Positions 20,380-33,968 are shown, numbered from the stretch's first letter. The stretch is 64,000 nt of DNA from Allolobophora icterica (GCA_963556255.1 OY744615.1:8626669-8690668); one strand, 5' to 3'. A program made the numbers and translations. The notes: generated by a model from the sequence alone, not told the origin.

Positions 20380-21600
20380 TGAACAGATCACATATGTTTG
20401 TTGTCTGCCTACCGATTTCTCAAAGGCATTCGACCCTATCAACCACCTCATTCTTCTGCAGAGACTGATAGCCCTCCAATATTCCTCCTAAAATCAAAAG
20501 CAGACGTATGCATGTCTGTAAGTAGCATGCATAAATATATTACACGGAAAACTATCAAACTAGTTTTCAATTTCCCAGAGGACTGTCCAAGGAATTGGGT
20601 TGTTTGCCAGTTCTGTTTATTTTATTCCTTGCAGCTGTCTGCACTTTATAGGACGACAACTCCATGTATAAATATGCCGATGATTTAATTCTGTTGAATC
20701 CTGAAACTGCAGGAAACTGGGCTTAATGAAGATTTTGATCATATCAATTTGTGGTCCACCCTCAACAAACTTAACATAGACATCTCCATGACGAAAGAGA
20801 ATTTTCTGGGGGCCTGGTATCGAGCGTCCTTTAGACCACTGTCTGTCCTCATCTGGTATCGAACAGCTAGAAGGTGTCCAGTTGCTTGTAATGACTATAC
20901 AGTCTAACCTTACTTTTTTCAAATCATGTTAACTACATCCTCAGTCTCATTAACCATCGATGCTTTTTTTCTAAACCAGTTAAGACAACAAGGCCTATAA
21001 ATTATATCTCGAAACTGGACGTCATTTTTCAAGCGATCGTTCTCTCTAGAGAATCATGTATGCACTAGGCCTACCAGCCTATATATGCTGGATTTCTTAC
21101 TTCACACGATACTGCACGCAGTAATTCAGTCTTGAAAACGTCGCATATGGCAAATAATGTGGGAAGATAATTATATGCTGCAGAACAGCTGATTGCCCGA
21201 GCAGATAGGAAGCTTTTCGAGAAGATGCAGTTCCTCGGCCACTGCCTTCATCAGCTCTTGCCACTTCTTCGTGAGGACAAGTACTCGCTTGCAAGAGAGG
21301 ACACCCTCTCATGCTACCTATTGTTAAATCTAAACTGTTTGTAGTTTTGTTAATCGATGTGAACTCGAATTACATCTACATGATTGCGTACCGCAATCAT
21401 GCAGCGCCGCTCCTTCTCTGTTGCTGGTCCTATGATCTGGAATGGGCTCCCAATAGCGCTCCGTCTGGTCCCTATAGATCACTCTACTACTTTTTATACT
21501 AATTTGAAGACTGTTCTCTTTAGCCGTGGCTGAACTGGGAGCGCTCCTGAGTAGACAGACTTGAAGGGGCGCTATATAAATGTTCCGTAAATGAATGAAT
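20380..21600 (+). mobile_element. Degenerate LINE with RT and 3' end
   Basis: Shifting frames give TDFSKAFDPINH (20,420 region), YKYADDLILLN (20,665 region), ADRKLFEKMQFLGHCLHQLL (21,205 region) and AGPMIWNGLPIALRL with TNLKTVLFSRG (21,420-21,530). The 3' end is GGGGCGCTATATAAATG followed by GAATGAATGA. Many stops. It may be two joined fragments. Confidence 0.7.
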
Positions 21601-23174
21601 GAAATGACATTTAGTTGTGCATGTAGATTTATATACAATCTCCTCCTTTTATAGTCAATTTCAAATATGTATATAATCTTTGTATACGGTTTAATGCGTG
21701 TGCGCTTGTCAGGAAATAAATGCTGCACACTTGCTTAATTGTATAATACAGACGTACATCAGTCAAACCGATGTCGAACGTAGGACTGGCATCCATTTCC
21801 TAATCTTTGATCATTGAACCGTCAATGGACTAATCCCAAAGTCCAGCACACAGGGCCAATGCACAATATACAATGCGAAACAACTGTAAGCCTATTTGGT
21901 AATGCCCTCCTTACAAAGTTCAGAAGTGCATGTGCGCATGACCATGCGACAGAACATCGATGGCGCTGTGCAACTGTGCGTAAAGGACTTGCTTAAGGAC
22001 TTTACCAGACCCGCCGATAGAAATTCCAGGGCCTTAGGCAGAGCAGTCGCGGGCCTCTAAACTATCCTTAGGCTTTATGAGAAAATGATAAGTAAGGAAA
22101 TATTTACGTGGTTGAAGTTTAAACTGATTGTAGTGGTGTCAGTAAAGTTATATTTAAAAAGGCATATATCTTAAACTTTGTATAACCGATTATAATATTT
22201 TTCATAAGTTGATTGCGGGCCCGGCTGGGCCTCTAAATATCGCCGGGTCCCTGTGCATTTGCCCCTCTGCCCCCCCCCTCTCGGCGGGCCTGGTCTCTAC
22301 ACATGCCAAAAAGATATATCTTCAACTTCTCAATATGAGATTTGTAAGAGCTCTACCGACTTCCGCAACGGCTTATGATGTTTGACGGCGTTTGAAACGA
22401 TCGCAAATCGATGCTCTTTGAATAGTAACTAGTTTTAGGTTAAATTGGATAAAATTAGATTGTATTACATTAGACATTATATAATATTAGATCAGATAAT
22501 ATTAGTTTAGATATTATTAGATTATATGGTATTAGCTAGGATTGGAAATTATTAGATAATATTAGATAATGATAAACTTTGATTAGAACCGATCATATTA
22601 GATTACAATAAAGAATAGCATCTCGGATTACATCAAGTCATTTGATAAGCCTTAGGCTTTAGGTTATTATTTATACATTAGACCTACAGAATATAAATAT
22701 ATTTAGGCGATTAAAAATATTAGGCTTGTGGAGAACAATGGGTTAGACTTCATGCCTTAAATCTATTAACGAAGCTTAGGCCTACAGGCTGAAAACACCT
22801 TACGACTTAGGCCTAAGTCTATTAATGAAAGTTGTACAAGCAGAGTTCAAATTCCTTACAACTAGTAGGCCCAAATAAATCCTTTACATTAATTCTATAA
22901 ATGGCAGTTGGGTCTTTAGGCTGCATAGGCACTTAATACAGCCTCGATTAAATTACACCAACCATAATGATACTTCACTCATAGACGCTTCCGGTGGCAA
23001 CCATGCAGGTATATATTTATGAATCTGGGCTTTTAACAAATGCAATTCAGGAACCCCTCAAAAGCGCTACGGGTCTGGCTGATTAAGCGGTCTGAACAAG
23101 TGCATGTAAGTCTTGACATAGCTTCAGAAGTCATTTGAGCAGAGTTTAAACGTACAGCTCGAATACAATAATAA
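21601..23174. other. No gene; old SINE piece and ATTAGAT-rich DNA
   Basis: 21,825-22,015 resembles the second SINE family of the window (CATCGATGGCGCTGTG, AAGGACTTGCTTAAGG). 22,440-22,620 is a degenerate ATTAGAT repeat. A poly-C tract is at 22,270. Nothing else is recognised. Confidence 0.4.
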
Positions 23175-23476
<302 letters not shown>

Positions 23477-23489
23477 GGCTGGTCTGCAA

Positions 23490-23660
23490 GCGGTCCTCGG
23501 GCAGGGCGGCACACCACTTTGCGATCAACGACCTGGTGTGTAGAGCTCTCATGGGGACGAACATCCCCAGCTCTAAGGAGCCACCTGGCCTCATCAGAAC
23601 TGATGAGCTACTGATCCTCTGCTTCTACCACCCACAGGTGGTAGAAAGAAGCGATCGTCA
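23490..23660 (+). mobile_element. LINE-associated ORF fragment
   Basis: Encodes HHFAINDLVCRALMGTNIPS and SKEPPGLIRTD, a segment I recognise from retroelement ORFs of marine invertebrates. A related downstream segment lies on the minus strand at 55,985-56,500. Truncated at both ends. Confidence 0.5.
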
Positions 23661-23976
23661 ACCTAACTGGGATGAAACTGGCACAAACAGCTCTCGTATG
23701 TACTAAGATGTTTCAGTTCAGAACAAACGAAGAAGGAGGATCATGAATTTGATTAGTCTTTGATAGGGAGCCAGTGGATGTACCTCGCATATATGCTGAG
23801 ATATAAGACAATTTTGGTAGATTGGCAAATAGCCGAGGTAGCTATACTAGGATCTATAGCCTACGCGTACATGATTGCACATCATCATCAAGTGCCTAAA
23901 GGCCTATTAAGACTGTTTTCATACACGTACATAGACACCCACACAGCTAAATACATGCATACATACATGCATGCAC

Positions 23977-24262
<286 letters not shown>

Positions 24263-24359
24263 ACCTACACTGTTTGATTTCATAAATCAGAAAGCTGTTA
24301 AGCGTTGGTAAATTTCTCCGATACAGGATGTATGTCTAGGATTTCGTTATCAGTTGCTG

Positions 24360-24545
24360 ATGCATATTTACATACAAACACACATACGTACGTACATACA
24401 TACGTATATACATACTTACCTACCTACATACTTACCTACTTACACACGTACATACATAAATACATACATACATTCACGCATATATACATATATGGACACA
24501 CACATGCATACTGACATACATACAAATGTACATGCATACAGGTAT
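24360..24545. repeat. (TACA)n microsatellite before gene unit B
   Basis: Imperfect TACA/TACC arrays end where homology between units A, B and C begins (about 24,565). Confidence 0.85.
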
Positions 24546-25031
24546 GCATATAATTACACATAATTACATTCTTAATTTATGAGTTTGCAATAAACAAGTC
24601 GTTAAATAATTATTAGCTCGACCCATTTTTAGTGTGCATCCAGGTGAGATATGCCGGTTTATTCCGCTTGTATCTGGATTGTAAAACCGTGAGCACTTAG
24701 AAAGGGCAGTGTCTATAGATTAACGCTAAACATAGGAGGCTGCGTTTTTTAGGTACACGGTTTCCATATGTTGTCTTTTTCTAAATACAGTAACTGAATT
24801 AATAGCCAGTTGCTACTGTATTAATTGGCGAAGAGGATTTGTGAGGACTGAAGTCTCTTTTGGGGCACGCAGCTGCAGCTCGCTGCATGACGTTTAACTG
24901 AACAACATTTGAAATGATATTCTGACTTGGAATTACCGAAACACATGACATGATGATGATGGTGATGATGATGACGTTGCTGGTAGTCATGGTGATGTTG
25001 GTAATGATAGTGAGTAGGAGAGGAGAATAGC

Positions 25032-26264
25032 GATGTTGTTCTGGTATAACATTCGCAAATGTGATAATGGTTGTCTCGGCGAAACTCCAATTATCGAAAC
25101 ATCATGAGGGGAATAGGAAAGAATCAGGATCGGTGTTTCCAAAATAATCTTTTACTTTGAATGTGGTTGATGTTGTTCTGGTATGACATTCGCAAATGTG
25201 ATAATGGTTGTCTCGGCGAAACTCCGATTATCGAAACATCATGAGGGGAATAGGAAAGAATCAGGATCAGTGTTTCCAAAATAATCTTTTACTTTGAATG
25301 TGGTTGATGTTGTTCTGGTATAACATTCGCAAATGTGATAATGGTTGTCTCGGCGAAACTCCAATTATCGAAACATCATGAGGGGAATAGGAAAGAATCA
25401 GGATCGGTGTTTCCAAAATAATCTTTTACTTTGAATGTGGTTGATGTTGTTCTGGTATAACATTCGCAAATGTGATAATGGTTGTCTCGGCGAAACTCCG
25501 ATTATCGAAACATCATGAGGGGAATAGGAAAGAATCAGGATCAGTGTTTCCAAAATAATCTTTTACTTTGAATGTGGTTGATGTTGTTCTGGTATAACAT
25601 TCGCAAATGTGATAATGGTTGTCTCGGCGAAACTCCAATTATCGAAACATCATGAGGGGAATAGGAAAGAATCAGGATCGGTGTTTCCAAAATAATCTTT
25701 TACTTTGAATGTGGTTGATGTTGTTCTGGTATAACATTCGCAAATGTGATAATGGTTGTCTCGGCGAAACTCCAATTATCGAAACATCATAAGGGGAATA
25801 GGAAAGAATCAGGATCGGTGTTTCCAAAATAATCTTTTACTTTGAATGTGGTTGATGTTGTTCTGGTATAACATTCGCAAATGTGATAATGGTTGTCTCG
25901 GCGAAACTCCAATTATCGAAACATCATAAGGGGAATAGGAAAGAATCAGGATCGGTGTTTCCAAAATAATCTTTTACTTTGAATGTGGTTGATGTTGTTC
26001 TGGTATAACATTCGCAAATGTGATAATGGTTGTCTCGGCGAAACTCCGATTATCGAAACATCATGAGGGGAATAGGATAGAATCAGGATCGGTGTTTCCA
26101 AAATAATCTTTTACCTTGAATGTGGTTGATGTTGTTCTGGTATAACATTCGCAAATGTGATAATGGTTGTCTCGGCGAAACTCCTATTATCGAAACATCA
26201 TGAGGGGAATAGGAAAGAATCAGGATCGGTGTTTCCAAAACAATCTTTTACTTTGAATGAAAGA
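25032..26264 (+). repeat. Nine-copy, 137-bp tandem repeat upstream of gene B
   Basis: Units begin with GATGTTGTTCTGG at 25,032, 25,169, 25,306, 25,443, 25,580, 25,717, 25,854, 25,991 and 26,128, exactly 137 bp apart. They differ at only a few sites: CCAATTATCG or CCGATTATCG, CATGAGG or CATAAGG. Each contains ATTCGCAAATGTGATAATGG, GTCTCGGCGAAACTCC and CTTTTACTTTGAATG. Genes A and C have one copy of the same unit at the same place, so this is a local amplification of a proximal promoter segment about 200 bases upstream of the TATA box. Confidence 0.95.
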
Positions 26265-26364
26265 CGGGCGCAGAAGTTAGAAGAGGAGAGAAGTTGGATA
26301 ACGTTTCAATATTCTTCTGTTTTACAGAAGGGACCAACAAAACGCAGTCAGAAACTGAGGTATG

Positions 26365-26510
26365 AGCAGCCAGTCTATTTATATCTCTCGCTATACTTCG
26401 TTTCGTGGACAGCATCACTAGAGATATAAATAAAGATACGTCACTGCGTATGTTCTTATTCATGACTCAGCGTAGTTATATAAACACTGCTTGACCCACT
26501 AGGACTACAA
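26365..26510 (+). promoter_or_regulatory. Core promoter of nucleoredoxin-like gene B
   Basis: TATATAA at 26,477-26,483, about 94 bases before the start codon. The inverted TCTATTTATATCTCT / AGAGATATAAATAAA pair and TACGTCA are retained as in gene A. Confidence 0.55.
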
Positions 26511-26576
26511 TCGTGATTTTGTCTCAGTGCCATAGTCAACGTCTTCAAAGTACCTGAAGCAGGAATCTTTGTCGCC

Positions 26577-28243
26577 ATGGCAAGTAGGACGTCAGCCAAC
26601 AGGACAAGTTCCATCGAGGATCTTCTGGGAGCGAAAGTACTCGACGGAAAGAAGCAGTCAGTACCCGTGGCGTCGATCCGTGGAAAGGGAAAGGTACTCG
26701 GTAAGTATGAGTAGCCTACACATCAATATCTAAGTCTGCAAGTATGCATATCAGCGTGTGGGTATGCATGCGCGTAGGAATGTTAGCTTGCGAGAATTCT
26801 CATGCCTAAGTCTGTCAGCATGTAGGTACGTCAGTAAGGAACTAAGAGTTTCAGTATGGTGCGAGTAATATGTTAGTAGGTCTGATGTTCTCCCGTACAA
26901 TGACCAGAATTTTAACATGTTACTCCCAAAATGCATTCACATGTATACACTGGATGGCCATCATGAAGATACTCCAGTTTAAAACTTGACTCACAGTTTA
27001 CAATCTGCTACATTTAAGTCAGGCGATCTAGTAGGCCTATTCGTTGTTTACCCGCCCCCCCGCCCCCTACCAAAACATAGACAGCTTGATTCCTTGATCT
27101 CTGGGTTCCTTCTCTTTTCCTAACATTCCCCTTCTCTCTACCCCTTTTGCGCTCCAATTTAAAACATCATCCACTGCTTGTCTGATCCATTTGGATCTTG
27201 ACCTAGAACAGATCCTTACCTCACCCGCCTATCGGTTTTCTTTTGGCTGAGCGCCCGTTTACGTATAGAAAAAGCTGCTTCTCGTGACCTTCACCTTTCT
27301 GGGGTTCAGTAGAAACCTTGAGATGGTGTTTAGTAACGGTGCCTGGTGCAAAACTTTGTAATTTGTTCGCTCTATCATATCTTTTGTGCTATTCGATCGT
27401 ATCTGAATTTAGGATTTGTCTTTCTAGATCCGCTTGTTTATAATTGCCCGAGTTCAGGTTTTTCTAACCTATTGTAATTGGTTCAGGCTTCTCCGAAGAA
27501 ATACGATTCTTTCCCACGGTTCAATTTCAGGCGACGATCAGTAGAAGAGTGCAGATTAGCATAGAGTAGTGTGGTGTAAAGTGGAGTGGAGTAGAGTAGA
27601 GAAGATCAGGTTTGATTGGGTTGGGTTATCTTAGATCAAATAAAGTCGTATCAGATAGGCCTACCTTTCTACATCATAATTTGTATTTGAATTGTTTGCC
27701 TTATCGTGGATGTAGGTCTTTACTTCTCTGCTCATTGGTGTCCTCCATGTCGTGGTTTTACTCCGGCGTTGGCCGAGTTCTACTTGAAGCTGAAGAAATC
27801 TCTTCCAAACGGTTTTGAAGTCGTCTTTGTCAGCTCCGACCAAGATGAATCAGAGTGGTCGACCTACTTCGCAGAAATGCCCTGGCTTGCTCTCCCATTC
27901 AACGACCGGACCAGAAAGGTTAGAAGTCCTGCGACCCATCCCAACTTTTGCATTACTGCCCAAAACCTAAGGCACTGCTAATTTTATCTTAAGGTAAAGC
28001 CCCATACTGTCGCTATTGAATGTCTTTCTCTGACAGTCTATCCATCTATCAGACTTTGTCAGGTTTAAAAGCTTTGTGTGTTTCTTGAACCCAAAAGCTG
28101 ATGTTGGATTTGAGCGTCTGTAAGTCTGTCTATCTATCTATCCACATTGCTCTCTTAGTCTGTCTGTGTGTTTCTGTCTGTCTGTCTGTGTGCTCATCAA
28201 TATGTTTGTTCTATTAATATGTGTCTGCAAGTTTATATCTCTG

Positions 28244-28278
<35 letters not shown>

Positions 28279-28628
28279 GTGTCTGTCTGGATTTGTCCGC
28301 TTGTCGTTGTATTTGTCTCTCTCAGATCTTATTTTTCTCTGTCGCTCTATCAATCACTGTTTATATCTTTAACTGGTGTGCCTCCCTCCTCCCTCCTTCC
28401 TTCCTTCCTCCCTCCCTCTCTCTCTCTCTCTCTCTCGCTCTCTCTTTCTGTACGTCTAATTTGTCTGTATTTGTTTGCATGTAGGATGCCATGTCATCCA
28501 AGTACGGCATCACTGGCATTCCCTCACTGGTCCTGTTGGATGCGGAGACTGGTGAAACCATCAACGCTAACGCCAGAATGGACGTCATCCAGAATCCAGA
28601 CGGAAAAGGATTTCCATGGAGAAATTAG
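26577..28628 (+). CDS. Nucleoredoxin/tryparedoxin-like protein, copy B (3 exons)
   Basis: Predicted exons are 26,577-26,700, 27,716-27,918 and 28,485-28,628. Splice sites are canonical, phases match gene A (1, 0), and the product is 156 residues. The N-terminus [18 protein letters not shown] is four residues longer than in A. CPPC is at residues 50-53 within [50 protein letters not shown] and a C-terminal KGFPWRN follow. All catalytic features of a thioredoxin fold are present, so the protein should be an active thiol oxidoreductase. Introns are shorter than in A, with no LINE and no long pyrimidine array. The ATG sits in a good context (GCCATGG), better than in A. The nine-copy promoter repeat makes its regulation the likeliest point of difference from A. 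Confidence 0.87.
28120..28480. repeat. CTGT and CTCT repeats in intron 2 of gene B
   Basis: Pyrimidine-rich CTGT, CCTT and CT arrays run up to the exon 3 acceptor. They correspond to the repeat in intron 2 of gene A. Confidence 0.8.
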
Positions 28629-28751
28629 ACGACCACAGCAAAGCCTAAATGCACGCTGAAGCCTACGGACTACGAATCGATCTTATTCTTATAGATTACA
28701 AATGGACCTTACGCGAAACATTCGGATGCAATAGCTGTTCCGCCCCTCTGG

Positions 28752-28757
28752 AATAAA
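28752..28757 (+). terminator. Poly(A) signal of gene B
   Basis: AATAAA, 124 bases after the stop codon. Confidence 0.55.
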
Positions 28758-28859
28758 TTCTCGTCGGAATAACAAGTTATTCTGATCCATCCAGCCAAAA
28801 CTATGTTTACTGTCTTTCGCTTAAAACTGAAGACATTCATTTTTCGCAGCTCTTATCCT

Positions 28860-29100
28860 GATTCCTCCTTCTCCTCACCTCTCACGCCTCTTCAGTTTTA
28901 AATTCCATCCACTGTAGCAGCCTGATTCCTCTGCCTGCCCGCCTGCCTGTCCGCCCGCCCGTCCGCCTGCCTGCCTTCCAGCGTGCCTGCCTGCCTGTCT
29001 GCCTGACCCTTGGATCTTGAGCTGGAGTCTGTTCTAATCCGACCTGCCAATATATTTTGTTTTGACTGAGCGCCTCTGAATAAGCTGGTTTTCGCCACTT
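28860..29100 (+). mobile_element. LINE 3' trailer fragment
   Basis: Noncoding trailer with GCGCCTCTGAATAAGCTGGT, shared by several LINE 3' ends here. It contains a CCTG/CCCG array at 28,930-29,010. Confidence 0.45.
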
Positions 29101-29293
29101 ATATTTCCATGTGTGCTCTAGAAATCTCGAGTTTATGACTATTATATGCATTTTTATAAATCGATCGTAGGCTTTAACATTTGAAATGGTTAACTCTCGT
29201 CGATTTTGCTAACGATGCTCGTAAGTTCGTAACTTGGGTGTTGTGTTCGATTCTATCATGTACATAGTATTTGTCAGTCATCAACTAATTACA

Positions 29294-29548
29294 CACATTC
29301 GTGAAACACGCCGAATTGGACCTTTTAATTAGGCTTTATAGCCTTTATTTCTTCAACGATATCGCTGGCAAACGCATTGACTTCGAGTCACCTGTGACTT
29401 GCTACTTGTTTACTACAAACTGAACTCCAAAGCGTTGAACTTCAACGCTGGTATTCTGCGTTGAGAACGCAGAATACCAGCGTTTCAGTATCCTTGAAGA
29501 AATAAAGCCTAATTAATAAAGCCTAATACGGCGTGTGTTGCGAATGTG
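29294..29548. mobile_element. Foldback MITE-like element
   Basis: About 255 bp whose two ends are inverted copies over roughly 55-60 bases: CACATTCG...ACACGCCG at the left and CGGCGTGTG...CGAATGTG at the right, with the shared block AATTAGGCTTTAT...TTTATTTCTTCAA. Inside is a perfect hairpin with 19-base arms (29,444-29,462 and 29,466-29,484) and a 3-base loop. No convincing target duplication was found, so the family is open. Confidence 0.65.
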
Positions 29549-29881
29549 CATATGTGATGATTTATAAATACTTGGGCTATAACTTATAAGACTTACGTCG
29601 AAATACGATGCTTAAATCTATCAGTAAAACACTCAATGTTGGTCAACCACAATATTGAAAGTCAGTCTTCGTTCCTCAGACTTATTATTATTCAACGAGG
29701 TCATCTGATTTTCTTCTTAAGTCATACCCAGGAGCAGAAGCTTTCTGGGCGAACGAGCTGTAATTATGTGTTGCTGCTAGATTTTTGGAGCTCTTTCCTG
29801 TATCTGTTTGTTCTGCTCAGTCGCTTTTGCCCTTTCGTTCTCGACATAAGACTTAACCTTTTCCAAATTGTTTGTCCAACA

Positions 29882-30134
29882 TAGAGTAGTGGTAACATCA
29901 CTGGCGTGAAGAGCAAGAGGTAGCGGGATCGCTTCCCGCAACCTCCCCAAATTTAGGTCCACTCAGCCTTTCATTCGCGAGATGGCGCGTTGTTAAAATG
30001 AGATATAGGACGTGATGGGCGCCTTGTATGGCTGCCGTGTACAGTTAAATTCGACTCCTGTAATAACTTGTGATCATCCGTTCAAACTGATTTGTAATCA
30101 TACTGCGTTATTGTCAGTTTGAAGATATTAAACG
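29882..30134 (+). mobile_element. tRNA-derived SINE, family 1
   Basis: The head AGTAGTGGTAACATCACTGG...GGTAGCGGGATCGCTTCCC resembles tRNA A and B boxes. The body contains GAGATGGCGCGTTGTTAAAA and GATGGGCGCC, and the tail is AAACGAAG plus ATT units. Other copies are at 39,785-40,062 (minus), 41,440-41,700, 48,128-48,840 and a head only at 57,172-57,238. Confidence 0.75.
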
Positions 30135-30345
<211 letters not shown>

Positions 30346-31255
30346 ACTGACTCTGCATTTACGGATTGATCTTCTGGGTATTCACCTGATTACGGTTTGC
30401 TCTTAGTTGGCCATCGGTTCATGCCTTGTGCATATACAACGGCGCAATAGAAGTTACTAATTAATATAAAAAAATAATTTCCGATAGGAAATCGATGCTA
30501 GTCCTCAAGGTTTAGAAATATACCGTTATAGGCAATAAAGTTTAGATAGCCTATATCTGAAGTTAATGGAGACCTAATCCTCAATAGCAACAACTACTAC
30601 ATAGACTGGTTTGCGCCGCTTGTGGCAGCATGAGTCTGATTAATTATTTAAGCATACGTGTTTGTTTCGATCTGTTACTGTGGCTATGCCGTGCGCTTAG
30701 TGTTGGTTTTCATAATGTTGGATTCATCGCAGTTCAAGGATTATGTTGACGTCGTCGTTAGAGGTTCTCTCAGCGCCCTTGTAGCGGCATGGTCGCGTAA
30801 CGGCGCTCTAGAAATTGTCCGTGTGATTATTAATAGCAAGAATGTCACTTGAAATGTATTAGGGTTAAAGTTAAACAGTGGCATCTATCCCCCCCCCAAG
30901 TCATTGGAGCAACGTCCCTTTTCCCTTCTTCTTCCCCCTCCCCGTTCCTTCCTCCCCCTTAAATGGTGGCACACACACTGACAGATCTCCCCCCCCCATT
31001 TCTTGGATGGAGCATTTGCTCCAAGGTTTCTATGGTGTAGACGCCCCTGAAGTTAAACACATAATATTAAATAATGAGACATAGTTCTTTCACTCAGTCA
31101 CACTTTGTCCCACAGATGAAAATATTGTCAAGTAATTCAGTTGAGCTCAAAAATAAACTAGCTAGGCTATGCCTCCGAATAGACTAGCATGTAGCCTAAC
31201 AACGCGGCTGGGATTACGAACAGATTCGTTCAAAATCAGGAGCGTACCCAGTACT
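30346..31255. other. No supported gene
   Basis: Noncoding DNA with two poly-C tracts (30,890 and 30,988). No family motif in any frame. Confidence 0.4.
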
Positions 31256-31259
31256 ACCC

Positions 31260-31890
31260 AAACCATCCATTGATTGAGCAAAACCGCACATTCTAGTCGC
31301 CTTCTGTCACAAACCCGGGTGACTACGCACAACCTCATCCCTGAATTCTATCACCAACCGACAACATTCTACAATATTCTAAGCCCAAGTAGCTCCGTGA
31401 TCGCTTCACCATCCAGGCAACATGCTTCTCCCGATCCTCCTCATATCTCAGTCTTTCTCGACCGCCGAAATCACTACTCATCTCATTCTCAACCGAGCTA
31501 TGTCCAACACAACATCACACCTTTGGAACGATCTCCCCCATGAATTCCGGAGATTCTCGGTTCCCCCATCATCATTGCAACTCCATCCACCATCCTCCTC
31601 ATGTTCCTCGATCAATTATCCCCGGGCTTTCCACTCAAAATTGAAGTCTCACCTTTTCAAGTGCTCCTAGCATGACCCTTCTGATTCTCCGCCTTCCAAT
31701 TCTTCTCGCCCTAAACGACACCCGCCTTAACAGCTGCTTTGCCTTCTCTCTTGATATGGCACTCTGTAACCGGACTCAGATCTCCTTTGGACTACTCTTT
31801 GGAAAACACCCTGTGATTTGAAGTAGCGCTGGTGCCCTGCACTTGGCCTTCGAGTGGCGCTTTAAACGTTTGGAGATCACGATTACGATT
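31260..31890 (+). mobile_element. CR1-like LINE 3' end
   Basis: Frames at 31,274-31,543 and 31,422-31,670 give TSHLWNDLPHEFRRFSV and FHSKLKSHLFKCS, the LINE C-terminal signature. The trailer matches 1-300 and ends GTGGCGCTTTAAACG with GATTAC units. Confidence 0.75.
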
Positions 31891-31979
31891 ACTGCTACAA
31901 CTGATTTGTAATCCTGATATAGACTGAAGCATTGAATAAATACATATATCCCAATACACACGAGTATTTGGTGGACCAG

Positions 31980-32201
31980 AAGATTATTAATTTATTTTTG
32001 AAAAGGACTTTAGAAAAGTATTTTGGAAAAAGTATTTTGGAAAAGTATTCTGAATTCTCCAAAAATAGTTTTTAAAACTATTTTGAAAATACTTTTACAA
32101 AATACTTTTCAAAAGTATTTTGAAAATACAAAATAAAATAGTATTTTCTATTTTGAAAATAGAACACTATTTTCAAAATACTATGGTGCCCATCACTGCA
32201 T
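31980..32201 (-). mobile_element. hAT-type element end
   Basis: AT-rich DNA with many inverted TATTTTGAAAATA words ends in GGTGCCCATCACTG, the complement of a CAGTGATGGGCACC hAT terminus. The other end is not found. Confidence 0.45.
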
Positions 32202-32339
32202 ACATATGTATAATTGTATATATATACCTATAATGTTTGATTTCATCAGTCAGGAAGCTGCTAAGCGTTTGAGAAATTTCTGCAATGCAGGATGTATGTC
32301 TAGGATTTCGTTAACAGCTGCAGATGCATACGCATAAAC

Positions 32340-32530
32340 CCTATACAAACACAAATACACAAATGCATGCATGCATACGTACGTACATACATACATGCAT
32401 GCATACAAACATATGCATGCATACATACATACATACATACATACATACATACATACATACATACATACATACATACATACTTACCTACATGCATAAACAT
32501 ACAGGCATACATACATACATACATATTTAC
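32340..32530. repeat. (CATA)n microsatellite
   Basis: Near-perfect TACA array; the frames through it are artefacts. Confidence 0.95.
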
Positions 32531-32559
32531 AATGTCCCAAGCAGCGTCTTTCCCCCTTC

Positions 32560-33200
32560 AATCCCACTCTAGCCGCTGCTTACGGACCTTGGGCAAGTCC
32601 TTCACTCGCAAATTGCTCGTGGCGCTTCGGTGTGAAAATTCCGGCACAGTGTACCAATGCTGTAGTCGGGAGCGCCTCTGAGTAGTAATAGACTTCGAGA
32701 GGCGCTATAGAAATATCCGGAATAAATCTGTTCTAAATGCTTCTGCCAGGCTCATCGCTCGACTCCCCCGGTTTGCCCATATCTCTACTTACATGCTTGA
32801 TGTCCTTCACTGGCTCCCTATTGATGCGCGCATCCGATATAAGATCCTTTTCCTTGTCTCTAAATCTCAGCAGCCTACTGCCCCGAAATATCTCTCGAAC
32901 TATCTGCGAAAACCGCTATCTGCATCTTCTTCTCGCTCATTGCACTCTGTAAATCGGCTTGATCTTTTTTGTTCCCAGGGCTAAAACTGCCTTGGCCCAG
33001 CATCGGGCGTTTGCTGTAGTGAGTCCCACGATCTTGAATGACCTTCCTCCTGTGCTCAGGGCCAAACTAATGACTGGCTTTTCCTCATCGGTCTCGCGTT
33101 CCCTAAGGGCATTTCTGTTTCCCCGGGGCTTCTGTGCTGAGAGCGCCTCTGAATAGTTATTCTGCGAGAGGCGCTTTATAAATTTCTAGATACAATACAA
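32560..33200 (+). mobile_element. CR1-like LINE 3' ends (two fragments)
   Basis: A short trailer piece ending GGCGCTATAGAAAT (about 32,712) is followed by a longer fragment: ASARLIARLPRFAHIST, MLDVLHWLPIDARIRYK, TAPKYLSNYL, then LNDLPPVLRAK and SLRAFLF. It ends GGCGCTTTATAAATT plus ATACA units near 33,190. Frameshifted and inactive. Confidence 0.75.
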
Positions 33201-33350
33201 TACATTCCTGCCTACAAACACACGTATACATACATAAATACATACATAAATACATACATACATGCATCGCATTACATGCATACAGAGATAGACACACACT
33301 CATACATATTGACATACATACATGTGTACATGCATACAGATATGTATATA
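33195..33350. repeat. (TACA)n microsatellite before gene unit C
   Basis: Imperfect TACA/CATA array ending where homology with units A and B starts. Confidence 0.85.
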
Positions 33351-33766
33351 ATTATAAATAAATGCATTCTTAATTTATGAGTTCGCAATAAACGAGGCGT
33401 TATTTATAGGCTCGACTCATTTTCTTTAGTGTGCTTTGTTTAGTTAGGTAAGATGAGCCGGTTTATTCAGCATTCATCCGGATTGTGAGGTCGTGAGCAC
33501 TTAGAACAATAGTGTCTAGGCCCTATAAATTATCGCTGACCTGAGGAGGCTGCGTTTTTAGATACACCGTTTTCATGGGTTGTATTTTTTCTAAATACAG
33601 TAGAATATTCTGAATCTGAGTGAACAGCCATCTCAGTTGCTATTGTATTGAATGGCTGATCGGATTTGTGAAGACTGAAGTCTTTCTTGGGTACGCAGCT
33701 CACTGCATGGCATTTAACTGTACAGCATTTGAAGTGATCTTCCCACTTGGAATCAAATAAAGACAT

Positions 33767-33968
<202 letters not shown>

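Noticed and set aside
25032..26264. CRISPR-like array
   Set aside because: The whole 137-bp unit repeats with no variable spacers, and the context is eukaryotic.
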